From CBDDEI01 sp965226775 (GTDB lineage: Bacteria > Chloroflexota > Dehalococcoidia > SHYD01), in assembly GCA_965226775.1 (NCBI GenBank), contig CBDDEI010000002.1, positions 1,736,001 through 1,800,000 on the forward strand: a stretch of DNA of 64,000 bases, written 5' to 3'. This document shows, in pieces, positions 16,971-25,198 of this stretch. Every line of letters begins with the position of its first letter. Position 1 is the first letter of the stretch. The notes under the pieces are model-generated. The model worked only from the letters and a program-made list of their open reading frames with translations. It was not told the origin of the DNA and did no database searches. The position numbers were made by a program, and so were the translations under genes.

Positions 16971-18197
16971 ATGGCTACTACCGTGCAGACTAAGTTCGAT
17001 GTCGGGGGCATTCTCCTTGACCGTCCCTTCAAGGTACGCAGGCTGGGGCACTTTGGCTTCAACGTGGAGCGCATTGAGGAATGCCGCCACTTCTACAGCG
17101 ACCTCCTGGGCTTCAGTGTATCGGACATCGCGGGCATGGGTTCCCGGCTCTCGGAGGAGCAGCAGGCCGCCATCGGCGATACGCGCGGCTTCTTTATGCG
17201 CCACAACACGGACCACCACACCTTTGTCCTCTTCAATAAGAAAGTAATGGAGACGCTGAACCCCCAACGGGCAGGATCCCCCGTCACTATCAATCAGATC
17301 ACCTGGCAAGTGGGCAGCCTGGCAGAGGTGAGCAACGCCGCGAAGTGGCTGCAGGAAACCGGCGTTCCCTTCATACGCACGGGACGGGACATGCCCGGCT
17401 CCAACTGGCACAGCTATGTCTCCGACCCCGACGGCCATACTAATGAGCTCTACTACGGCATTGAGCAGGTGGGCTGGGAGGGCTTCAGCAAGCCCAAACC
17501 CATGTACGAGCGCGGCTTCCGAGAAGCGCCTGTATTGCCTCAGATCAACGAGTTCCAGGAAGTGCAGGATGCGCTAGGCAAGGGCGTAGAGCTCCATGAG
17601 GGCTTCCGCCACATCCAGGAGCTGCCCGCCACCTTCGACGTCGATGGCATTATGCTGCCCAGGCCCTTCAAGATCGTGCGCATCGGCCCGGTTGGGTTGT
17701 TTGTGGAGGATATGGAGGCGTCCAAAGCCTTCTACCAGGAGAACATGGGCTTTACCCTAACGGAGGAGACCACTGTCCACGGCCTGCCCACGGCGCACCT
17801 GCGCTCCAACACAGAGCATCACTCTGTTTCTCTCTTCCCTATGGCCTTACGAGAACGCCTGGCCTTTAGCTCCCACACCACATCTATGGCCTTTGGCGTA
17901 CAGCTAGCAAACTACCGCCAGCTCCGAGAGGCAGTGGACTTCCTGCGCGAGCACGGCGTGCGCGTGGAGACCGACCTGCCCAAGGAGCTGCACCCCGGCG
18001 TCGACTACGCCGCCTACGCCTTCGACCCCGACGGCCATTGTGTGCAACTCTACTACTACATGGAGCAGGTTGGGTGGGATGGCAAGCCCCGCTCGGACAG
18101 CCAGCGACGCCCGGTAGCGGACGGCCCGTGGCCGGAGCACCTGGACGCGCTGCCAGACACTTTCCAGGGCGAGCCCTTCCTGGGGCCCTGGGGCTAA
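16971..18197 (+). CDS. VOC-superfamily extradiol dioxygenase-like protein
   Basis: A 408-residue protein with two vicinal-oxygen-chelate modules (about 25-170 and 225-365), the architecture of type I extradiol ring-cleavage dioxygenases. In the first module, candidate metal ligands are His in RLGHFGFNV, His in DHHTFVLF and Glu in NELYYGIEQVGW. In the second, the first His is missing (RIGPVGLFVED), although EHHSVSLF and HCVQLYYYMEQVGW remain. The ligand spacing is unlike glyoxalase I. It is followed on the same strand by an FAH-family gene, consistent with a meta-cleavage pathway. The substrate is unknown. Confidence 0.75.
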   Translation: MATTVQTKFDVGGILLDRPFKVRRLGHFGFNVERIEECRHFYSDLLGFSVSDIAGMGSRLSEEQQAAIGDTRGFFMRHNTDHHTFVLFNKKVMETLNPQRAGSPVTINQITWQVGSLAEVSNAAKWLQETGVPFIRTGRDMPGSNWHSYVSDPDGHTNELYYGIEQVGWEGFSKPKPMYERGFREAPVLPQINEFQEVQDALGKGVELHEGFRHIQELPATFDVDGIMLPRPFKIVRIGPVGLFVEDMEASKAFYQENMGFTLTEETTVHGLPTAHLRSNTEHHSVSLFPMALRERLAFSSHTTSMAFGVQLANYRQLREAVDFLREHGVRVETDLPKELHPGVDYAAYAFDPDGHCVQLYYYMEQVGWDGKPRSDSQRRPVADGPWPEHLDALPDTFQGEPFLGPWG

Positions 18198-18278
18198 CTA
18201 CTATCTTCCCTCTCCCTGGATGGGAGAGCCTGCCGGTAGGCAGGGACCAGAGTAAGGTAATACTAGGAGAAATGTCCT

Positions 18279-19196
18279 ATGAAAATAGTCCTCTACGACG
18301 ATAACAAAGTTGGCCTGCTCAAGGACACCGCAGTGGTGGACGTGAGCGGGATCGTGCCTATGCGGGAGACCCCGCAACTCACCATTGAGGGGCTCATTAC
18401 TAACTACGAATCCCTCAAGCCGGCGCTTGACCAGGCGCTGAACCAGAACAGCGGCATCCCTCTTGCCGACGTGACGCTTCATGCCCCCGTGCCGCGTCCC
18501 GGCAAAATAGTCGCTATGGGCGGCAACTTTGGCGAGTTTGTAGGACGCAAGGGCATTTTATGGGGCTTCATGAAGTCCCCGGATGCCGTCCTTGGGCCCG
18601 GCGGCACCGTGGTCCTGCCCGGGCACGACGCCAACATCTTCCACCATGAAGCTGAACTGGTGGCAGTGATGGGCAAGGAAGCCTCCAAAGTAAGTGCAGA
18701 CGGAGCGCTGAGCAATATCTTCGGATATATGTGCGGCTGCGACGTTTCCGGTCGCTTCCCTCCGGAGGCCCGCCAGCAGTTTGGTAAGTCCTTCGACACC
18801 TTTGCGCCCACCGGCCCCTGCATCGTGACCGCCGATGAAATCCCCGACCCTCATCAGCTCCAGGTACGGATGTGGGTAGACGGCCAGATGCGTCACGACT
18901 ACCCCATGAGCGACATTGCCCACTCCGTAGAAGAGAGTCTGGCCTGGATGAGCGCGAACGTGACCCTGATGCCTGGCGACCTCTTCTTCCTGGGCACCAA
19001 CCATCAGGGCATTGGCCCGCTGCAGGACGGCGAGCAAGCCATCATCGAGATCGATAAGATTGGCCGCCTAGAGTTCGACGTGATGGACTCGATGAAGCGC
19101 CGCTGGCCCAAGGAGATAGACCAGCAGTCGGCACAGGACGTGCGGGAGGGCACTGGCGGGCCAGGGATGAAGACCCGGCCGATGCCACCTGAGTAG
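18279..19196 (+). CDS. Fumarylacetoacetate hydrolase family protein (1)
   Basis: A 305-residue FAH-fold protein, a family of C-C bond hydrolases, decarboxylases and hydratases acting on oxo-acids from ring cleavage. The acidic metal site is seen in HHEAELVAVMGKEASKV and GYMCGCDVSGR, and APTGPCIVTADEIPDPHQL is the usual central block. GDLFFLGTNHQGIGPLQDG is near the C-terminus. An AGGAG site precedes the ATG by about eight bases. It lies 81 bases downstream of the VOC gene, probably in the same transcript, and ends at a strong bidirectional terminator. Confidence 0.85.
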   Translation: MKIVLYDDNKVGLLKDTAVVDVSGIVPMRETPQLTIEGLITNYESLKPALDQALNQNSGIPLADVTLHAPVPRPGKIVAMGGNFGEFVGRKGILWGFMKSPDAVLGPGGTVVLPGHDANIFHHEAELVAVMGKEASKVSADGALSNIFGYMCGCDVSGRFPPEARQQFGKSFDTFAPTGPCIVTADEIPDPHQLQVRMWVDGQMRHDYPMSDIAHSVEESLAWMSANVTLMPGDLFFLGTNHQGIGPLQDGEQAIIEIDKIGRLEFDVMDSMKRRWPKEIDQQSAQDVREGTGGPGMKTRPMPPE

Positions 19197-19203
19197 TAAA
19201 TGA

Positions 19204-19234
19204 AAACTGGCCTGGGCAATGCCCAGGCCAGTTT
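19204..19234. terminator. Bidirectional terminator between convergent FAH genes
   Basis: A perfect 14-bp inverted repeat (AAACTGGCCTGGGC, loop AAT, GCCCAGGCCAGTTT) lies between the stop codons of two convergent genes. It has A/T-rich flanks on both sides and can terminate both transcripts. Confidence 0.85.
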
Positions 19235-19251
19235 CTTGCTTACTGAATCGC

Positions 19252-20184
19252 TTACTTCTCCGGCGCGTACTTGCCGGTAAGTTGGGGCGTTGGTCCTTCC
19301 ATCCCCTTCTCCCGCCGCTCCAGGCGGGTTTCCCGCGCCCAGGTGCGTTTTAAATCGTCGCGGATGCCAAAGTGGAGCCGGCCCAAGCCCTCAATCTCAA
19401 TCTCAATCTTATCTCCGTCCATGAAGGGGTTCAGGCCGCGATGGTTCGTGCCCATTGCCAGGATGTCCCCCGGTTCCAGGCTTTGTACGCTGCTCACCCA
19501 CTCAATGCTGCGGAGGATATTATGAGCCATATCGTTGGTGTTGTAGTCCTGCATTAGCACGCCGTTGTTCCACAACTGCACTTGGAGATTTTGCGGGTCG
19601 GGCACTTCATCTGCGGTGACGATGATAGGCCCGACGGGCGCATAGGTCTGCCTCGATTTCATCTGAAAAAATGTGTTGCCCGCGGGCAGAAGGCCGCGCG
19701 CCGAGCCATCGATGAAGTTCGTGTAGCCAAAGATGTAGTCCTTGGCTTCAGCCTGGGACACGTTGAGCGCATGCTTGCCAATGATCAGGCCCAGCTCCGC
19801 CTCCCCCTCAAAGATGGTGGCGGGCACATCGGGCAGGATCATCGTCTCCCCATCACCGATGATGGCGCTGGGAGACTTGAGAAACGCGTTGATGGGCGGC
19901 GCCTGCGGCAGCGTGCCGTTCTCCATGTAGTTCACCGCCATGCAGGCGATGTTCTTTGGGGAAGGCAGCGGGGGACGGACACGGACGCTGCTTAGGGGCA
20001 CGCCGCTGCCCATGGCGGCTGCTTCCTGCAAACGCTCCTTGTACTGGTCAAAGTTTGCGATGAGCCCGGAGATAAGGTCGCCGGGGCCAGAGTGCGGAAT
20101 GTCCTGCACTACGCTGGTGACATCCATCACGTTGTCACCGTTGAGCACACCAAGCTTAAAATCATCGTAGAAAAGTAATCGCAT
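19252..20184 (-). CDS. Fumarylacetoacetate hydrolase family protein (2)
   Basis: A 310-residue FAH-fold paralogue of the convergent gene at 18279-19196. Metal-site residues appear in IFEGEAELGLIIGKHAL and in GYTNFIDGSARG. APVGPIIVTADEVPDPQNL and DILAMGTNHRGLNPFMDGDK align with the first paralogue. The shared N-terminus (RLLFYDDFKLGVL versus KIVLYDDNKVGLL) shows recent common ancestry. It is probably first in a leftward group only if the genes at 20268-20989 use a separate promoter. Reaction unknown; hydrolase or decarboxylase of a ring-cleavage product is the natural guess. Confidence 0.85.
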   Translation of the reverse strand: MRLLFYDDFKLGVLNGDNVMDVTSVVQDIPHSGPGDLISGLIANFDQYKERLQEAAAMGSGVPLSSVRVRPPLPSPKNIACMAVNYMENGTLPQAPPINAFLKSPSAIIGDGETMILPDVPATIFEGEAELGLIIGKHALNVSQAEAKDYIFGYTNFIDGSARGLLPAGNTFFQMKSRQTYAPVGPIIVTADEVPDPQNLQVQLWNNGVLMQDYNTNDMAHNILRSIEWVSSVQSLEPGDILAMGTNHRGLNPFMDGDKIEIEIEGLGRLHFGIRDDLKRTWARETRLERREKGMEGPTPQLTGKYAPEK

Positions 20185-20267
20185 ACGCCCTCCTAATTGC
20201 CGCTCGCATTGAACTTTGCTGCCCGCAGGATACTACGTCCTGCGCAACTTTGGAAATCCCAGGGCCA

Positions 20268-20624
20268 TCAGGGGTCTGGGTTCCATGCTCCTGATTCGCT
20301 TGGTTCACGCTCGCCCACATGCTGGAACTCCGCGTAGAGGTCGCGATACATTGCGCGCAGCCGCACGATGGCGCCGCGGCTGGGAGCCGTTTCACTGAAA
20401 GGCGTAAGCTGCATCTGGACCATTGGAGAGGCGTAGAACCGCTCGACCGACTCTACCGGAAGGTACTGGCGATAGGCGCTGACCAGCGCTTGCAGGCCGT
20501 TCTGCAGCCGCATATAGCGAATGGTCCGCTTTTCCGCATCCTTTAGTGAGGGGCGCAGCTTGTTGTAGGCCTCCTGCAACTGTCGCAGGGCCTGACTCAA
20601 CGCGGCGCGATCCGGGGCAACCAC
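20268..20624 (-). CDS. Hypothetical helical protein
   Basis: A 118-residue soluble protein I do not recognise. It is largely alpha-helical and charged, for example LSQALRQLQEAYNKLRPSLK near the N-terminus and IVRLRAMYRDLYAEFQHVGE near the C-terminus, ending in a Pro/Ser-rich tail. It lies between the FAH gene and the cupin gene on the same strand, 26 bases from the cupin. A role in the putative catabolic cluster is inferred only from position. Confidence 0.5.
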   Translation of the reverse strand: MVAPDRAALSQALRQLQEAYNKLRPSLKDAEKRTIRYMRLQNGLQALVSAYRQYLPVESVERFYASPMVQMQLTPFSETAPSRGAIVRLRAMYRDLYAEFQHVGEREPSESGAWNPDP

Positions 20625-20650
20625 AGCGTTCCGCTACGTCTGCGCCACTG

Positions 20651-20989
20651 TTACCCTAGCTGAATGGCGACGTGCACTACCGGCTCCGAACCCACCACGC
20701 GGGTAAGGTGACCCGTGCCGGTCACGTCTTCCATCAGCCGGAAGGAGCCTGGTCCAAAGATATGCGTGCTGCCATCCCTCAGCTCGACCTCAAGCTGGCC
20801 GGAAATGTGGATAAATAGGAGACGGCCCGGGGCTGGATGCCAGTCTAGGTTAGCGCCCACCCCCATGGTGCGCACGTTGCAACTGGTAGTGGGGAAGCCC
20901 TTGGTCCACTGCTCTTCCTCCGCCAGCTCTACCGTCTGAAAGCAGGCGTTGCCGTCCTCGCCTGTATAGACACGAACAAAGTCCATCAC
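20651..20989 (-). CDS. Cupin-fold protein
   Basis: A 112-residue single-domain protein with a cupin-like pattern. The strand-turn block LDWHPAPGRLLFIHISGQLE, with G-x-L-E-V-E-L-R-D-G, is followed by HIFGPGSFRLMEDVTGTGHLTRVV. His residues at the expected first-motif positions could bind metal. Members of this size are often isomerases, lactonases or sensors. It lies between the queuosine-salvage gene and the helical protein on the same strand. Specific function unknown. Confidence 0.65.
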   Translation of the reverse strand: MMDFVRVYTGEDGNACFQTVELAEEEQWTKGFPTTSCNVRTMGVGANLDWHPAPGRLLFIHISGQLEVELRDGSTHIFGPGSFRLMEDVTGTGHLTRVVGSEPVVHVAIQLG

Positions 20990-21017
20990 GTCTCCTTACG
21001 CAACAATCAGCATGCGC

Positions 21018-22021
21018 CTAGTAGTAAATGGTCCTGGTCAGATGATAGGAGCGCGGCATTGCCAGCGATTGCGACTGCTGCCAGAGCAACCAGTCCACCT
21101 GAAAGGCCGTGATGTGCCGCCCTCGCCTCGCAAGCTCATCCCGAACCAGCTCCACGGCCTGTACCATAGCGGCCCGTATCTCCACTTCCTGCACGCTGCC
21201 CGCAGGGATGAGCTGCCGCGCGTCCACTTTCGCCGCCAGCTCGGTATCGTAGACCAGCACTCCATGCTCCCGGAGGATCTGCGGCACCTTATAGTCTGCA
21301 AAGGCGGTCAGGCATTCCATATCGTGAAACGCGCCCAACCCTTCGCCGCCGAACGCGCCCCAGAGGTCGGAGACCAAGAGCTGGGCACGCTTGTAGAAAT
21401 AGATCTCCTGACCGTTGTAGAGTGCGGCGTCGTTATACATGGGGAAGTCCCGCGCCACCAGCGCCACCAGCAGCGCGCCGCTCCCCTTTGCATGCTCGAT
21501 GAGATTGAACGCCTGCCCCTGGTACTTGTCCAGCAGGCCCTGTCCGACCTCCCGGAACCCTGTCAGGCGGTCTGTAATCAGGGGAATGACCACGCCTGGC
21601 ACGCAGCCCCGGAAGATGCGGTAGACATCGCCTTGGCTCAACTCCGCCAGCACTTTGGCATCCCACAGCCTAACACCCTCTTCCACTGCCCTGGTCAAGC
21701 AGGCCGCCAGCGCCCAATAGCCGTTGAGCCGCTGACCCTTGTACTCCATCACCCAGCGCTCAGAGGGGTTCTCTGCCCAGAAGCAGTAGTTCACCGCGTC
21801 CAACGCGAGGAGCCAGTTAGCTGATCGGTGCGAGCCGTCGAAGAAATGGTACTGCGATGTCCACGGCGACGCCTGTACGCCTTCCGCTGCCCAGCGCTCC
21901 GCGAGCGCGGCCGCGGCCTCCGGCACAATCCGACGTGGCGCGCCTGGGCCACCACCTGCGCGGTGGAGGCTCGTACTGCCAGGGGATCGGCTAAGGCTTG
22001 AGGTTCAGCGGTCACGACCAC
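21018..22021 (-). pseudogene. qng1: Queuosine salvage protein (queuosine 5'-phosphate N-glycosylase), N-terminal frameshift
   Basis: The long frame (GTG at 21926 to 21018, 302 residues) matches the Q_salvage/DUF2419 family. Matching blocks are LDAVNYCFWAENPSE, YKGQRLNGYWALAA, IYFYKRAQLLVSDLWGAF, FADYKVPQILR and the C-terminal RTIYY. The family releases queuine from queuosine-5'-phosphate. The conserved N-terminal helix lies in another frame upstream (GTG at 22021; VRASTAQVVAQARHV). Adding one C where the sequence reads GTCGG (about 21937) would give ARHVRIVPEAAAALAE in a single 335-residue frame. A single-base deletion is therefore likely. Without correction the product lacks about 32 residues. 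Confidence 0.75.
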
Positions 22022-22158
22022 CAGTGTAACGGAAACCGGGCCAACATGAGGAGTGGCTTCTTGCTGAGATGCTGCCCCGTTGAATGCACTTTGCGGTATG
22101 ATGGTAAGAGTCTACATCCTCACCGTTACGACCCGCCCTCACGCGCTGTTCCCGATGA

Positions 22159-23859
22159 GTGATTTTCAGACAGGATATGTTTGTGAACAACGCTCCCGGC
22201 GCAAGCGCTGCAATACCTCCCCAAACCGACAACCCCTTCCTCGACCTCTCCCACAGGGCAAAGCTGCAGATTCTTGGAGCCGTCCTTCTGGGCTTATTCC
22301 TTACTGCCTTAGACCAGACCATCGTCGGCACCGCGCTGCCCCGAATCGTTACGGACCTGGGAGGAAACACCCTCTACACCTGGGTAGTGACGATTTACCT
22401 GCTCTGCAGCACTGTTACGGTGCCGTTTTACGGCAAGCTCTCCGATCTCTACGGACGGCGGCCTATTCTGATGGCAGGCATTACCCTGTTCCTCATCGGC
22501 TCCGCGCTTTCCGGCCTCAGCCAGACCATGTGGCAGCTCATCCTGTTCCGAGGCATCCAGGGACTGGGCGCAGGCGCGCTGTTTCCCATCTCTTTGGCAG
22601 TCATCGGCGACCTCTTCACTCCGGCAGAGCGCGGTAAGTACCAGGGCCTGTTCGGAGTCGTCTTCGGTCTTAGCTCCGTCATTGGCCCGGCCCTGGGCGG
22701 TTTCATCACCGATACCATAAGCTGGCACTGGGTCTTTTATGTCAATATTCCCCTCGGTTTGGTCAGCCTTTACATTATTTGGCGGCTCCTGCCTGCCACC
22801 AAGCGACAGGTCTCAGTCCGTAGCCTGGACTACCTGGGCGTCACGCTGTTTGTCGCAGCCATCGCGCTCCTATTAGTGGGGTTGACCAACAAGCAGACTG
22901 CGCCGTGGAGCGACCCCACCGTGGGCGGCTTTATCGCCCTCGGACTGCTGATTGGCAGCGTGTTCCTCTACGTGGAGTCCCGGGCCAAGGAGCCAATCAT
23001 CCCTCTGGATCTCTGGCGCAACCGCACCTACTCCGCGGCCATCGTCTCAGTATTCTTCATCAGCTCGGCCTTCTTCGGGGCTGTCATCTTCTTACCCCGC
23101 TGGTTCCAGGTGGTCCGCGGCGCAAGCGCCACCGAATCGGGCTACCAGGTCCTGGCCCTCCTCATCGGGTTGCTCATCAGCTCCGTTGCGTCAGGCCAGA
23201 TAGTCTCCCGCAAGGGACATCACAAAGCGATCCTTCTGGGAGGAGTTTCTACTGCTGCCTTAGGCATGTTCCTCATGAGCCGCATTGGGGTAGACACGCC
23301 GCTACCAATGCTATGGGTATGGATGTTCATTACGGGCATTGGTATAGGCCCCACTATGTCGGTCTACACTATCGTGGTGCAAAATGCGGTGCCATACAGC
23401 AGGCTGGGTGTTGCAACGAGCAACCTAACCTTTTTCCGGCAGATCGGCGGCTCCGTTGGCTTGGCGGTTATCGGCACCCTCTTCGGCACTCGGCTCCAAG
23501 CTGAGCTACCCGCGCGTCTCGCCGCCAACAGTGTCCCGCCCCAGGTGCTCGACCAGTTCGGCCCCAACGCCATCGACCGGCTCGTGGGCGTGGGAGTGAA
23601 CCTGCAGAGCGTTATCCTTACTAGCGTGCCGGAGCAGGCGCGTGCTGCGTTGGAACCTATGGTGCCTGGCATTGTCAGGGCCGTCCACGAGGCGTTCAGC
23701 ATGGCGGTGGGCGGCATCTTCCTGTTTGGCGTCCTCACCGCACTCATTGCGCTGGCAGCGTCTTCACTAATGCAGGAGCTTGCCCCCCGGCAGCGCCCTG
23801 AAGCCGCCCCATCGCAAGCCGCTCCGGAAGAGGCGGCATCCCCGGGCGGGCGAACCTAG
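22159..23859 (+). CDS. DHA2-family MFS multidrug exporter (EmrB/QacA type)
   Basis: A 566-residue transporter with about 14 predicted membrane helices. Family motifs are LTALDQTIVGTALPRIV in helix 1, GKLSDLYGRRP in the loop between helices 2 and 3, FRGIQGLGAGALFPIS and VIGPALGGFITDTISWHWVF (motif C). These proton-driven exporters remove hydrophobic drugs or other amphiphiles. The C-terminal tail is Ala/Pro-rich. The GTG at 22159 is the longest start, but the ATG at 22177 (six codons in) is equally possible. It stands alone, divergent from the queuosine-salvage gene, with no adjacent regulator. Confidence 0.9.
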   Translation: MIFRQDMFVNNAPGASAAIPPQTDNPFLDLSHRAKLQILGAVLLGLFLTALDQTIVGTALPRIVTDLGGNTLYTWVVTIYLLCSTVTVPFYGKLSDLYGRRPILMAGITLFLIGSALSGLSQTMWQLILFRGIQGLGAGALFPISLAVIGDLFTPAERGKYQGLFGVVFGLSSVIGPALGGFITDTISWHWVFYVNIPLGLVSLYIIWRLLPATKRQVSVRSLDYLGVTLFVAAIALLLVGLTNKQTAPWSDPTVGGFIALGLLIGSVFLYVESRAKEPIIPLDLWRNRTYSAAIVSVFFISSAFFGAVIFLPRWFQVVRGASATESGYQVLALLIGLLISSVASGQIVSRKGHHKAILLGGVSTAALGMFLMSRIGVDTPLPMLWVWMFITGIGIGPTMSVYTIVVQNAVPYSRLGVATSNLTFFRQIGGSVGLAVIGTLFGTRLQAELPARLAANSVPPQVLDQFGPNAIDRLVGVGVNLQSVILTSVPEQARAALEPMVPGIVRAVHEAFSMAVGGIFLFGVLTALIALAASSLMQELAPRQRPEAAPSQAAPEEAASPGGRT

Positions 23860-23884
23860 CTGCTTGCCCTCACGCCTCCTCTTC

Positions 23885-23938
23885 TATAATAAGAAATAAG
23901 AACAGATTTTTTTCATGTGGTCTATAATGGCTTAGAAT
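23885..23938 (+). promoter_or_regulatory. Two TATAAT boxes upstream of the HicB-like gene
   Basis: Perfect -10 hexamers occur at 23885-23890 and 23933-23938 in an AT-rich leader before the GTG at 23969. No good -35 element is visible at the right distance, so strength is uncertain. Confidence 0.35.
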
Positions 23939-23968
23939 TAAGCTGAATACTTTATCGAGTAACGAACA

Positions 23969-24322
23969 GTGACCGACCAGCTAACAGAGACTGACAATCG
24001 TTTGGCGCTCCGTTGCATCGCGCTGAGAGAGGGTGCACTCTTTAAAGCCGTGTGCATTGACCTGGGCCTTTACGTACAACGCTCAACTCTCCAGGAAGCT
24101 ATGGCGGAACTTGAGGCACTCATCCAGAGCTACGTCCAGGATGCTGCTGAGGTAGGTATACCTCGTGAAGAGCTACTACGCCCAATCCCAAAGGCTGAGC
24201 GGCTCCGTTTGTATGCCAAACTCTTCAGAGCTGAGTTGAGTTCATGGATTAAAGACTTGATCGGACCCAAGCGCCAGAATGGCAGCGGCGCCACCCATGA
24301 GACCCGGCTCTGCTACTTATAG
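23969..24322 (+). CDS. HicB-like small protein
   Basis: A 117-residue protein with an N-terminal half reminiscent of the HicB partial RNase H fold: FKAVCIDLGLYVQRSTLQEA followed by MAELEALIQSYVQDAAE, that is, strand, turn, and a helix introduced by the T-L-x-E-A pattern. The C-terminal half is helical and basic, without a recognisable DNA-binding motif. HicB proteins normally neutralise HicA. A HicA-like fragment lies nearby at 24506-24658 but on the opposite strand, so they are not a standard operon. Start is GTG. The family call is tentative. Confidence 0.5.
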   Translation: MTDQLTETDNRLALRCIALREGALFKAVCIDLGLYVQRSTLQEAMAELEALIQSYVQDAAEVGIPREELLRPIPKAERLRLYAKLFRAELSSWIKDLIGPKRQNGSGATHETRLCYL

Positions 24323-24326
24323 CTAC

Positions 24327-24521
24327 TTAGCTGTTCTCCCTGTCCCACTTGCGATACGTCACGCCTGCCCTACGCGCGATATCTGGATGCCCGGCATAGA
24401 ACCGCTCCCAACCCTCATTCGCTGACCCTCTCCGTTCCCCAAAGAAGCCAAGCTGCGCAGAAACGATGTAGTACAAGGCTGTGTGTGATCGCGCCTGATA
24501 CTCGTCTATCGACTCGTCCAC
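24327..24521 (-). CDS. Small hypothetical protein downstream of HicA-like fragment
   Basis: A 64-residue frame with a GTG start. It is acidic at the N-terminus (DESIDEYQARSHTALYYIV) and basic at the C-terminus (RAGVTYRKWDRE). It overlaps the end of the HicA-like fragment by 16 bases in another frame and converges on the HicB-like gene. I do not recognise it. It could be the second half of a frameshifted toxin-antitoxin gene or an independent small gene. Confidence 0.4.
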   Translation of the reverse strand: MDESIDEYQARSHTALYYIVSAQLGFFGERRGSANEGWERFYAGHPDIARRAGVTYRKWDRENS

Positions 24522-24658
24522 ATAGTCACCAGCTTAGCCACGCCATCTATTACTCCCCGATAGCGCACGTGACTCGTTCCACGTCGCCCCAGCGCTACGA
24601 AGCTGTTATGCTCCAGCATCTGAACTAGCTCACGGCGCTTGAGGACGAGTTTATGCAT
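24506..24658 (-). CDS. HicA-like mRNA interferase fragment
   Basis: A 50-residue frame from ATG 24658 to TAG 24506 containing KRRELVQMLEHNSFVALGRR then GTSHVRYRGV. HicA toxins show the same order: helix with EL(I/V)..LE..GF, then strand G-x-G-S-H with the catalytic His, then a basic strand. It is shorter than usual (60-80 residues) and lacks the C-terminal helix, so it may be truncated or inactive. The downstream 64-residue frame overlaps it. Confidence 0.45.
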   Translation of the reverse strand: MHKLVLKRRELVQMLEHNSFVALGRRGTSHVRYRGVIDGVAKLVTMWTSR

Positions 24659-24671
24659 GACTCAACACACC

Positions 24672-24997
24672 CTAGTTAAGCTGAATTGTTCCCTGACGCA
24701 ATTTATCTCGTAGATCACCGATTGGCTTTCGCTCACCTGTATTTGGATCGACGAACCGCCAGAAACGCCAGCCGTTGACGGGACTCTTAGTGATCACAAC
24801 CGCCGCAGCAGAAGGCGTCGCATAGAGTTGGTCATCCCAACGTACTTTAATACCTCTTTCGATTTCCGCTTCATAAGAACGACGCTTATATTGGGCATAA
24901 ATTTTTTAGGCAGGCTGAGTGGTAGAGAATTCTTGTCCTCATTGTCGTCGCTGCTATTAATATCTACCTCTGTTACTCCTTGAAGTAATTCCTCTGC
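24672..24997 (-). pseudogene. Remnant with RAMA-like (restriction/methylase-associated) domain
   Basis: Two frames on the minus strand join at a run of six A (24902-24907). The first reads AEELLQGVTEVDINSSDDNE and further acidic residues. The second reads KIYAQYKRRSYEAEI then VRWDDQLYATPSAAAVVITK and SPVNGWRFWRFVDPNTGE. Removing one A joins them. The second part resembles the small domain often attached to DNA methylases and restriction proteins (pattern Y.SPSAAA..VTG..VNGW.FW). A stop (25000-24998) blocks extension upstream and no good start is visible. It is probably the broken tail of a lost gene. Confidence 0.5.
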
Positions 24998-25110
24998 CTA
25001 AACCATGGTCAGAGCAAGGCTGAACAGTAGAGCAGTAGTATATTTGTCCGGTGCAGCCAAGATGCCCTGGCGCCGAGCGTAGTGCACTTCTCTTGTAACC
25101 CTATTTAGCC

Positions 25111-25140
25111 TTGTCGCCCTCTTCTTACTCCTGCTATACT
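25111..25140 (+). promoter_or_regulatory. Extended -10 promoter upstream of the radical SAM gene
   Basis: TTGTCG (25111-25116) and TATACT (25135-25140) are separated by 18 bases, with TGC just before the -10 giving an extended -10 element. It lies 58 bases upstream of the GTG start at 25199. The same TGCTATACT core is found upstream of aapJ. Confidence 0.5.
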
Positions 25141-25198
25141 TTTTAGGTGTCCGGAGCCTTGCAGTTGCTCCGGTCTCTTTGTCAGTAGAGGAGCTCCC

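Noticed and set aside
16848..17438. Minus-strand frame of 196 codons over the VOC gene
   Set aside because: It is antisense to a conserved VOC coding region and has no recognisable product.
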